Below are positions 1 through 5,187 of a stretch of DNA of 5,902 nucleotides, piece after piece. Under the pieces are notes generated by a model that worked only from the letters and a program-made list of their open reading frames with translations, did no database searches and was not told the DNA's origin. The translations under genes and the position numbers were made by a program. The stretch's first letter is position 1, and each line of letters begins with the position of its first letter. Source of the stretch: an archaeon (GTDB lineage: Archaea; B1Sed10-29; WALL01); the NCBI GenBank assembly GCA_030592525.1, contig JAUVIW010000061.1, forward strand, positions 1-5,902, given 5' to 3'.

Positions 1-400
1 AAGTGTCAACAGAGTTAGTCCCGCCGTTAGTGCTGTTTATGGTCAGGCGATAGCTGCCCGGTGTCGCGTCACTCTGCACAAGCACACTGAAGTCAATGTG
101 CCTGACAACCCCCTTGCCCATGGTTCCCTCGGTCTTCGACGGGGGCGTGATAGTTATCTTGTCGCTCTCAGGTGCCACAGAAACAACCACATTGTTGACA
201 TCATACTCCTCGATATTGCGGAGTGACACTGTGAGCACGGTCTGCTGGCCTGGCTGGATGCCGTTCTGCGCAAAAGCGGTTGCCAGCGGCGTGGGCACCA
301 TCTGCGTGGTTGCCAGGTACAGCAGTATTATGACCACTATGCCCAGGACGATGACGCCCACGATGGTGCGCTTGTTCTCGGTGACTGCCTCTAAATCCAT
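1..400 (-). CDS. Membrane-anchored surface protein, CARDB/NEW3-like, C-terminus beyond window
   Basis: Only the first 133 codons are present (400 down to 2); the reading frame is open to the left edge. The protein starts MDLEAVTENKR, then has a hydrophobic segment at residues 12-30 (IVGVIVLGIVVIILLYLA), preceded by K10-R11, which predicts a cytoplasmic N-terminus and an extracellular remainder. Residues 47-125 look like an immunoglobulin-like beta-sandwich: a 'GIQPGQQTVLTVSLRN' strand pair, a 'VVVSVAPESDKITITPP' stretch, and a 'TPGSYRLTIN' ending, which is the pattern of CARDB/NEW3-type repeats in archaeal cell-surface proteins. The start at 400 is favoured because an AT box lies 25 bases upstream. 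Function is unknown; a surface or adhesion role is inferred. There are no catalytic motifs in the visible part. Confidence 0.72.
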   Translation of the reverse strand, partial: MDLEAVTENKRTIVGVIVLGIVVIILLYLATTQMVPTPLATAFAQNGIQPGQQTVLTVSLRNIEEYDVNNVVVSVAPESDKITITPPSKTEGTMGKGVVRHIDFSVLVQSDATPGSYRLTINSTNGGTNSVDT

Positions 401-420
401 GCTTCTACCTATCCTTGATG

Positions 421-430
421 TTATTTATTT
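421..430 (-). promoter_or_regulatory. TATA-like box of the left-edge surface protein gene
   Basis: On the minus strand this reads AAATAAATAA, preceded by a purine-rich CAAAG. Its centre is about 25.5 bases from the A of the ATG at 400, the distance expected between an archaeal TATA box and a transcription start. A leaderless or nearly leaderless transcript is inferred. A second box on the same strand, TATATAAT (470-463), would give a leader of about 35 bases instead. Confidence 0.45.
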
Positions 431-480
431 CTTTGCCTCGGGCACCAGTATTTTTTTCTATTATATACCACCTCCGCCTC

Positions 481-488
481 AAATTTAA
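481..488 (+). promoter_or_regulatory. Possible TATA box of the GNAT-M20 operon
   Basis: AAATTTAA followed by GG lies between the two divergent genes. By the spacing seen at the other genes here, transcription would start near 511, some 15 bases ahead of the GTG at 526. TTATATAC at 461-468 is an alternative box that would give a longer leader (start near 492). The sequence does not decide between them. Confidence 0.3.
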
Positions 489-525
489 GGTATTGGGCTG
501 GTGATATCTCATAACTTTCAAGAAT

Positions 526-1269
526 GTGTGGATTGAGCGGCTGTCGAAGGACAATAACAACATGGGTTTGCTGAAGTACTTGGCGAAAGAAGCGGATACC
601 CACACACTCAATATGACCTATTTCGAGAGATATATGCGGGGAGAGCACAAAAAGGCGAACCTTTCGTACAAACGCAGGCGGACCTATGCCTTCTCTGATG
701 CGGATACGGGCAAAGTAATCGGGGCGCTGGCAATTTTCCAGGACCGCACCGCACCCTACGCAAACGCTTCCAAGGCCGAACAGCAAATCGGCAAATTTCC
801 CACATTGACCGGATGGTACATTGGCAGCGCATGGGTTCATCCGGACTACCGTGGCAAAAGTGTCTTTACATTAATCAACGAACTGGCTTTGCACCACTTA
901 TCCGATGAAATAAAGGATGGTGAGCCCCTCGTGCTGCGGGCGACGGGCAAGCGCCCCCATGATGACGGGGAAAAAGGAGTCAAAACCGAGACTGAAATAA
1001 CCAACCTTGGGAACAAGAAGCATTGGGGTGTGCCGAGGCAGGAAAGCGAGAGCATACAGCACTACGCATTATCACATGGCTTCCGGCGATTTGAAGACGC
1101 TTTCGCACCATCCCATTTGGGTCCCATTTTTGTTGCTACGAAAGGAGACATTGACTTCAAGCACGGGTTTACGCACGTCCGCAGTGAAGACTTGTCCCCT
1201 AAAGCCGCTTCAATGGTTGGTTCCCGGAAAGGATTCCAGAAACATCTTTATGAGGTGCGAAGGATATGA
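526..1269 (+). CDS. GNAT-family N-acetyltransferase-like protein
   Basis: The 247-residue product has the core of the GNAT fold. GWYIGSAWVHPDYRGKS (residues 96-112) matches strand beta-4 plus the acetyl-CoA pyrophosphate loop (family pattern V-h-P-x-Y-R-G-x-G), followed by a long helix (113-128). HYALSHGFRRFED (179-191) resembles the later 'Y-x-x-x-GF' motif. The loop is degenerate: after YRG it reads KSVF rather than the usual GxG/A, so activity is likely but not certain. The substrate is unknown. The gene overlaps the downstream M20 gene by four bases (ATGA), so the two are probably translated together. The GTG start is tentative: the frame stays open upstream to a TGA at 502-504 and would read ITFKNVWIER, a plausible first strand, with an ATA codon at 511. 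Lysine codons are AAA in 12 of 21 cases, unlike FEN1 in this window. Confidence 0.7.
   Translation: MWIERLSKDNNNMGLLKYLAKEADTHTLNMTYFERYMRGEHKKANLSYKRRRTYAFSDADTGKVIGALAIFQDRTAPYANASKAEQQIGKFPTLTGWYIGSAWVHPDYRGKSVFTLINELALHHLSDEIKDGEPLVLRATGKRPHDDGEKGVKTETEITNLGNKKHWGVPRQESESIQHYALSHGFRRFEDAFAPSHLGPIFVATKGDIDFKHGFTHVRSEDLSPKAASMVGSRKGFQKHLYEVRRI
1252..1257 (+). promoter_or_regulatory. Shine-Dalgarno site of the M20 gene
   Basis: GAGGTG lies inside the end of the GNAT gene, eight bases ahead of the ATG at 1266. It matches the anti-Shine-Dalgarno core and settles the M20 start. The first genes of transcripts in this window lack such a site. Confidence 0.7.
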
Positions 1270-2345
1270 AATTATTAAGCGAACTCAAGAAAATCGTTGC
1301 GATTGATTCGCACGAGCCATCAGGTGTCACGGAGCTTGCGGACTACTACTCTTCAGCTTACCAATCGCTCGGGTTCCGCGTAAAAAAAGACAGGTTCAAC
1401 AACATCGCGGCAACGCGCGGCAAGCCCACTATCCTGTTCAACGCGCACCTTGACACTGTGGCTCCGGCACACAACATGAAAAGCCCGTTTTCGCTGAGGA
1501 AATCGGGTGATTGGGTTTATGGCCTTGGTGCAGCGGACAACAAGGCGGCGCTGGTGGCGCTGCATTCCGTGATGGAAAAAACAGTGCCGGACAATGTGGC
1601 AGTCGTATTGTCTGCCAACGAAGACAACCGCATTCTCCACAAAGGTCAGCGAAGGCGTAGCATTTATTTCCACTTGCAAAAAAACAAGTACGCTGTGAAG
1701 CGGGGCATCAATTGCGAGCCAAGTGGTGCGGGCAGGACAACCAACATCTATGATGCAATCGGCGGCAAACTCATTTTCGATGTTGTTCTGAATGGCAAAT
1801 CCGTACATTCTTCCTCTCAAAAACCACATGATAACAGCATTGTCAAGGCCGCCAACGTGATAAAAAAACTTGACAAACTTTCCCGTGGCAATTACACTCA
1901 TCACGGCAAGCGCTTTAGGATGGGTGTGAACATTGGGCTGATTAATGGGGGCACTTCCCGGAACACGGTTGCGGGCAGGACAACAATGGCGTGTGAGCGG
2001 CGGCTGCTTCCCGGTGAGGACGTGCCTTCAATCAAGCGCAAGCTCCTCCGTGCATCCGGAAAAATGAACTTAATCGATGAGATACCGCCGTTCCTTTACG
2101 GCAAAAGCGATGCTTTCAAGCAAAATGTCTCTGATGCATACAAAAAAGTGTTCAGGCGGCAGCCCGCATTTTTGTTCACGCCGGTTAGCACGGACTCCTC
2201 GATTTTCTGGTCGATGAACAAGACCAAGCTGCTTATGATTGGCCCAGGAGAGCTATCAACCGCCCATACTGCTGGAGAACGGCTTAACATCAACCAGTTT
2301 AACGATGTGGCCAAATTCTACTCGGAACTGGTAAAACAGCAGTGA
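1266..2345 (+). CDS. M20-family zinc metallopeptidase / deacylase (ArgE-DapE-LysK type)
   Basis: This 359-residue protein is close to the usual M20A length. The metal and catalytic residues are in order: H61 and D63 in NAHLDTVAP, bridging D91 in GLGAADNK, catalytic base E119 with D120 in SANEDN (the family usually has Glu-Glu), E151 in NCEPSG, H181 in GKSVHSS of the lid domain, and H334 with E338 in TAHTAGERLN. The EPSG motif and overall form recall LysK/ArgE, which remove acyl groups or carrier protein from amino acids, but peptidase or carboxypeptidase activity is equally possible. The protein is cytoplasmic (no signal peptide) and probably binds two Zn or Co ions. It is coupled to the GNAT gene by an ATGA overlap. 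Residues 122-138 read oddly (a cluster of Arg codons, CGA-AGG-CGT) and may lie in a compensated frameshift. The family assignment is firm; the substrate is not. Confidence 0.88.
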   Translation: MKLLSELKKIVAIDSHEPSGVTELADYYSSAYQSLGFRVKKDRFNNIAATRGKPTILFNAHLDTVAPAHNMKSPFSLRKSGDWVYGLGAADNKAALVALHSVMEKTVPDNVAVVLSANEDNRILHKGQRRRSIYFHLQKNKYAVKRGINCEPSGAGRTTNIYDAIGGKLIFDVVLNGKSVHSSSQKPHDNSIVKAANVIKKLDKLSRGNYTHHGKRFRMGVNIGLINGGTSRNTVAGRTTMACERRLLPGEDVPSIKRKLLRASGKMNLIDEIPPFLYGKSDAFKQNVSDAYKKVFRRQPAFLFTPVSTDSSIFWSMNKTKLLMIGPGELSTAHTAGERLNINQFNDVAKFYSELVKQQ

Positions 2346-2356
2346 AGCCCGCTTCA
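2343..2356. repeat. Short inverted repeat joining two convergent stop codons
   Basis: TGAAGCCCGCTTCA is a near-perfect palindrome of six base pairs around a two-base centre. It contains both stop codons: the TGA of the M20 gene (2343-2345) and that of RuBisCO on the other strand (2356-2354). The hairpin is short and no T-run follows on either strand, so a terminator role is only a possibility. Confidence 0.3.
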
Positions 2357-3589
2357 TTTGCCCCACTGGCGTAGTGCTGATTTTAGCTCCTTATGGCTTT
2401 TAGCGTACTCTTTTAGAGGCGTGCCCTCGAGCGTGGCTTCCAAGGCATCCCTCGCAGCCTTGGCTCCGGCCCTCGTGCCCTTGGGGTGGCCGTGAATCCC
2501 GCCGCCCATCTGGATGATTACCTCATTCCCGAAAATCTTGTACAGCGCAGGCACGTGCCTCGGGTCCAGGCCGCCGGAAGCCACGGGCATCACTCGCTTG
2601 ATGCCATGGTACTTTTCCGTGCACGCCTTGATGTTCGCGAGCACCTCTGCCTTGTTCTCGCCCATCTTTCCGACAGCAGTGCCAACGTGAATTTGGTCAA
2701 CACCAATTGTCCTTGCGATCGTGCAGATGACCGGCATGCTCATGCCGTGGTACTTGAGCTTTGTGATTGCGGCGTGCCCCGCGCGGTGCGCGTGGATAAT
2801 GCGGTTGCGGCTCTTGTCGCGAAGGGTTTGCAGTGCGCCCCACCCCTCGGTCAGTATGTCAATCATGATGTACTCGTTTTTGAGGTCCGCGGCCATGCCC
2901 GTGCGCTTCAGCATGCTGAAAGTTTCCGCGGTCACGTTGAACAAATACGCCTTTCGCTCGCCGGTCTCCTTTTCCGCGAGCCTTTTGAGCTTCACAGTCT
3001 CCCGAATGCGCGCGGCAGCGCGGTTGAACGTCTGCGAAGACAAGTTTTCGTCGTCCTTGACAACATCACACCCCCCAACCCACGCTTCGTAAGCAACTTT
3101 TGCGTGGTCCTTCGTGTTCAAGCCGAGTTTTGGCTTCACAATCGTGCCGATGAGCGGCGTTTTCTTCCGGAATACCTTCTGCACTCCCTCGATTCCGTAC
3201 TTCGGGCCCTTGAAGCTCTTCGCGAGTGCTTTTGGGAGTGTTAGCTCGTTCATCCTGAGGTACTTCAGCTCTTTCAGGCCGTAAATGTTGCCCGCAACCG
3301 ACGAAAGTATGTTCGGCATGTTGTTGTTCTCGAACAATTCATGCGGGTAAGCAATGCGCAAGTCGTAACCCGCGCCGCTCTTCTTCATTTCGAACACTGT
3401 CGCGGCAAGATTCTTCATGTAAGGCTTTGTTGTCGTGAGCTCGGTCCATGTTCCGATGCTGCTCTCGGCCGCGATGGCTCCCGCGAGCCACTTTGGCTTC
3501 ACTCCCTTGGTGCCCTGGGCGTAAAACCCGCACACCATCTCACTGTGCTTTGGCTTGTAGCGCGTGTTGACATAGTCCTGGTACCTCAT
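2354..3589 (-). CDS. rbcL: Ribulose-1,5-bisphosphate carboxylase, archaeal form III
   Basis: It catalyses carboxylation of ribulose-1,5-bisphosphate; in archaea the substrate comes from AMP/nucleoside salvage. From the ATG at 3589 (411 residues) all key residues are visible: E42 and T47-W48 (ESSIGTW), N101 (GNIYG), K152/K154 (TIVKPKLGL), the carbamylated K178 with D180-E181 (KDDEN), H268-R269 (HAHRAGHAA), H301 (HVGT), loop-6 K308 (VGKM), S338-G-G (ASGG), and the phosphate-binding GGG at 362-364. The 29-residue insertion of form II/III enzymes is absent, which points to form III-b. The longest frame starts at 3622 (422 residues), but the ATG at 3589 aligns with the start I recall for methanogen RuBisCO and lies 26 bases after a TATA box. 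Convergent with M20 (8 bases between stops) and divergent from the cysteine-repeat gene. AMP phosphorylase and R15P isomerase are not in view. Confidence 0.95.
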   Translation of the reverse strand: MRYQDYVNTRYKPKHSEMVCGFYAQGTKGVKPKWLAGAIAAESSIGTWTELTTTKPYMKNLAATVFEMKKSGAGYDLRIAYPHELFENNNMPNILSSVAGNIYGLKELKYLRMNELTLPKALAKSFKGPKYGIEGVQKVFRKKTPLIGTIVKPKLGLNTKDHAKVAYEAWVGGCDVVKDDENLSSQTFNRAAARIRETVKLKRLAEKETGERKAYLFNVTAETFSMLKRTGMAADLKNEYIMIDILTEGWGALQTLRDKSRNRIIHAHRAGHAAITKLKYHGMSMPVICTIARTIGVDQIHVGTAVGKMGENKAEVLANIKACTEKYHGIKRVMPVASGGLDPRHVPALYKIFGNEVIIQMGGGIHGHPKGTRAGAKAARDALEATLEGTPLKEYAKSHKELKSALRQWGK

Positions 3590-3610
3590 GCTGTTGCCTA
3601 CGGCATGGAT

Positions 3611-3620
3611 GGTTATATCC
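3611..3620 (-). promoter_or_regulatory. TATA box of the RuBisCO gene
   Basis: On the minus strand the sequence is GGATATAACC preceded by GGGAAAT, a purine-rich stretch like the archaeal TFB element. Its centre is 26.5 bases from the ATG at 3589. It would lie inside the coding sequence if the upstream ATG (3622) were used, which argues for the shorter form. Confidence 0.5.
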
Positions 3621-3690
3621 ATTTCCCTGGTTTTACCGCAATAAAACCATGCAAAAGCCCGAAAACCGGAAGTGCCGTTGTTCCCATACC

Positions 3691-3698
3691 TTTATAAA
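3691..3698 (+). promoter_or_regulatory. TATA box of the cysteine-repeat membrane protein gene
   Basis: TTTATAAA, centred 29.5 bases ahead of the ATG at 3724, is a textbook archaeal TATA box and places the transcript start within a few bases of the start codon. It excludes the in-frame ATG at 3649, which lies upstream of the box. Confidence 0.65.
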
Positions 3699-3723
3699 TG
3701 CGTTTTGCTATAATAATGCGGGT

Positions 3724-4113
3724 ATGAGACGCTTTCTAGCTGTTCTTGTGTTGAGTTTATTCATTGTTCCCGTAGCCGTAGCGGCATGCGTTGACAATGG
3801 AATTTGCAGCCCCGACGAAGTGACCTTTGGCTGCGCTGACTGCACCTTCGGTGTCGACGACAGTGTTTGTGTCGACGACGGCGCGTGCACCTACGCCGAA
3901 AAAGCGGCTGGGTGTGACGATTGCAGGGCAAAGCGCATCCTTGTCGAAGATGTTGAGGAAGAGGATGAGCCTGCAACAGTCCCCATGACCGGTTTTGTCA
4001 CCATGGGCGCGAGCGCACTCGCAGTCCTCTTCGGGTTCTTCGTGATTGTCGCTATTGCGGTGGCCGCAATGAAGATATCCAAACACCAGGACAGGCGCAG
4101 AATCAGGCTATAG
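3724..4113 (+). CDS. Small secreted, membrane-anchored protein with two four-cysteine repeats
   Basis: The 129-residue product begins with a clear signal peptide (MRRFLAVLVLSLFIVPVAVA, likely cleaved near A20/A21). Two repeats follow, C22-C28-C37-C40 and C49-C55-C64-C67, both with spacing C-x5-C-x8-C-x2-C and the same frame of C-V-D-[ND]-G-x-C ... G-C-x-D-C. All eight cysteines of the mature ectodomain belong to them. After an acidic linker (E75-E82) come VPMTG (86-90), a hydrophobic span (91-116) and a basic tail (KISKHQDRRRIRL), so the C-terminus is cytoplasmic. The repeats resemble compact versions of the 'CGDGxCxxxE..CxxDC' repeats common on archaeal cell surfaces; disulphides or metal binding are possible. 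It has its own promoter and is not tightly linked to its neighbours. No enzymatic motif is seen, and I do not recognise a named family. Confidence 0.82.
   Translation: MRRFLAVLVLSLFIVPVAVAACVDNGICSPDEVTFGCADCTFGVDDSVCVDDGACTYAEKAAGCDDCRAKRILVEDVEEEDEPATVPMTGFVTMGASALAVLFGFFVIVAIAVAAMKISKHQDRRRIRL
3787..3924 (+). repeat. Tandem duplication encoding the two cysteine repeats
   Basis: Copy one spans 3787-3843 and copy two 3868-3924, 57 bases each, separated by 24 bases. They align at the protein level without gaps, and all four cysteines coincide. At the DNA level an 11-base direct repeat, GTGTCGACGAC, occurs at 3851-3861 and 3869-3879, across the linker and the start of copy two. This suggests an internal duplication that has since diverged. 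Confidence 0.65.
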
Positions 4114-4130
4114 GGCCTTTCACAGGAACA

Positions 4131-4138
4131 ATTAAATA
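4131..4138 (+). promoter_or_regulatory. TATA box of the FEN1 operon
   Basis: ATTAAATA is centred 27.5 bases ahead of the ATG at 4162, so the transcript probably starts at or next to the start codon. There is no Shine-Dalgarno site: the bases just before the start are pyrimidine-rich (TTCTTTCGTTTTCCC). That T-rich stretch could also end transcription from the upstream gene. Confidence 0.6.
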
Positions 4139-4161
4139 CCGTTCTTTCGTTTTCCCTAGTG

Positions 4162-5181
4162 ATGGGCGTAAACATTAGTGACATCGTGCCCAAGACCACT
4201 GTCGAGATAGAGCATCTCACCGGCCGTACCCTTGCGGTAGACGCATACAACACCCTGTACCAGTTCCTGAGCATCATCCGCCAGCCAGACGGGACCCCGC
4301 TGATGAATTCCAAGGGCGAAGTGACTTCGCATTTGACAGGGCTTTTGTACCGCACGTCCAAGCTGGTTGAGATTGGTGTCCGGCCAGTGTTTGTTTTCGA
4401 TGGCATACCCCCGGGCGAGAAAAAAGAGACTTTAGAGGCACGCATGCGCGTGCGCTCCCAGGCAAAGGAGAAGTGGGACTCTGCTCTCGAGCGCGGCGAT
4501 GTCGAGGCCGCCCGCTCCTATGCACAGCAGTCCACGAGGCTCACGAAGCCAATGGTTGAGCAGGCCAAAGAACTGCTCACAGTGATGGGCATCCCACTCG
4601 TCCAGGCACCCGCGGAGGGTGAGGCGCAGGCATCGGTCATGTGTGCGAACGGCGATGTTTGGGGCGTTGGCTCGCAGGACTTCGACTCACTGCTTTTCGG
4701 TGCGCCGATACTCATCCGCAACATCGCAATTACCGGCCGCCGCAAGCTGCCGAAGCGCAAGGTGTACATCGACGTCAAGCCAGAGTCAATCAGGCTCGAT
4801 GAGACACTGTCCACTCTGGGCATTGACCGCGACCAGCTCATTGACCTGGCCATACTCATGGGCACGGACTACAACGATGGAATCAAGGGCATCGGCCCCA
4901 AGAAGGCCCTGGCTTTGATACAGTCGGGCAAGGACGCCCCCCGCGTGTTCAGCGACAACGGGTTTGACCCGGAGAGCGTGGAGACCGTCCGTGACCTGTT
5001 TAGGCACCCTGATACTACGAAGGGCTACAAGCTGGAGTGGAATGAGCCCAACAGGCAGGAGGCAATAAGCCTTTTGGTGGACCGGTATGAGTTCTCCCGC
5101 GAGCGTGTAATCCGGTCCTTGGGCCATTTGAGTGCCTTGAAGGACACGGCTATGCAGAGCCGCCTTGACCAATGGAGCTGA
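4162..5181 (+). CDS. fen: Flap endonuclease 1 (FEN1/XPG family)
   Basis: FEN1 removes 5' flaps during Okazaki-fragment maturation and base-excision repair, using two metal ions. In the 339-residue protein the acidic residues are all visible: D27 (LAVDAYNTLYQFL), D80 (VFDG), E152 and E154 (AEGEAQAS), D173 and D175 (SQDFDSLLFG) and D236 (MGTDYNDGIKGIG, followed by the helix-hairpin-helix DNA-binding element). The C-terminus QSRLDQWS is a PCNA-interacting PIP box (family form Q-x-x-L-D-x-W-F) in which the last aromatic is Ser. The ATG at 4162 is preferred over the adjacent in-frame GTG (4159), because archaeal and eukaryotic FEN1 begin M-G-[VI] and the N-terminal Gly-2 contributes to the active site. 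Lysine is AAG in 17 of 20 codons. It is the first gene of an operon with the next two. Confidence 0.96.
   Translation: MGVNISDIVPKTTVEIEHLTGRTLAVDAYNTLYQFLSIIRQPDGTPLMNSKGEVTSHLTGLLYRTSKLVEIGVRPVFVFDGIPPGEKKETLEARMRVRSQAKEKWDSALERGDVEAARSYAQQSTRLTKPMVEQAKELLTVMGIPLVQAPAEGEAQASVMCANGDVWGVGSQDFDSLLFGAPILIRNIAITGRRKLPKRKVYIDVKPESIRLDETLSTLGIDRDQLIDLAILMGTDYNDGIKGIGPKKALALIQSGKDAPRVFSDNGFDPESVETVRDLFRHPDTTKGYKLEWNEPNRQEAISLLVDRYEFSRERVIRSLGHLSALKDTAMQSRLDQWS
5174..5177 (+). promoter_or_regulatory. Weak Shine-Dalgarno site ahead of the helical protein gene
   Basis: GGAG lies inside the last codons of FEN1, ten bases ahead of the GTG at 5188. The spacing is a little long but the site fits an internal operon gene. 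The ATG at 5181 overlapping the FEN1 stop is not the start, since it meets a stop after four codons. Confidence 0.4.
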
Positions 5182-5187
5182 TGAAAA

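Noticed and set aside
96..488. Plus-strand open frame of 130 codons at the left edge
   Set aside because: The minus-strand frame over the same bases has a clear membrane anchor, a beta-sandwich pattern and a promoter; the plus-strand product is a Thr/Ser-rich shadow.
1007..1306. Plus-strand frame of 99 codons spanning the GNAT-M20 junction
   Set aside because: It is out of frame with both genes and carries no domain; the ATGA overlap and Shine-Dalgarno site explain the junction.
1353..1904. Minus-strand open frame of 183 codons opposite the M20 gene
   Set aside because: It is antisense to an intact M20 active-site framework, and has no promoter or ribosome site.
2486..3244. Plus-strand open frame of 252 codons opposite RuBisCO
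   Set aside because: RuBisCO on the other strand is beyond doubt, and the product is a His/Arg/Val-rich shadow translation with no motif.
3649..3723. Upstream in-frame ATG for the cysteine-repeat protein
   Set aside because: It lies ahead of the TATA box, and the extra 25 residues would bury the signal peptide, which begins ideally at 3724.
4159..4161. GTG start for FEN1 one codon upstream
   Set aside because: It would put an extra Met before the conserved M-G-V start of FEN1, where Gly-2 is functionally important.
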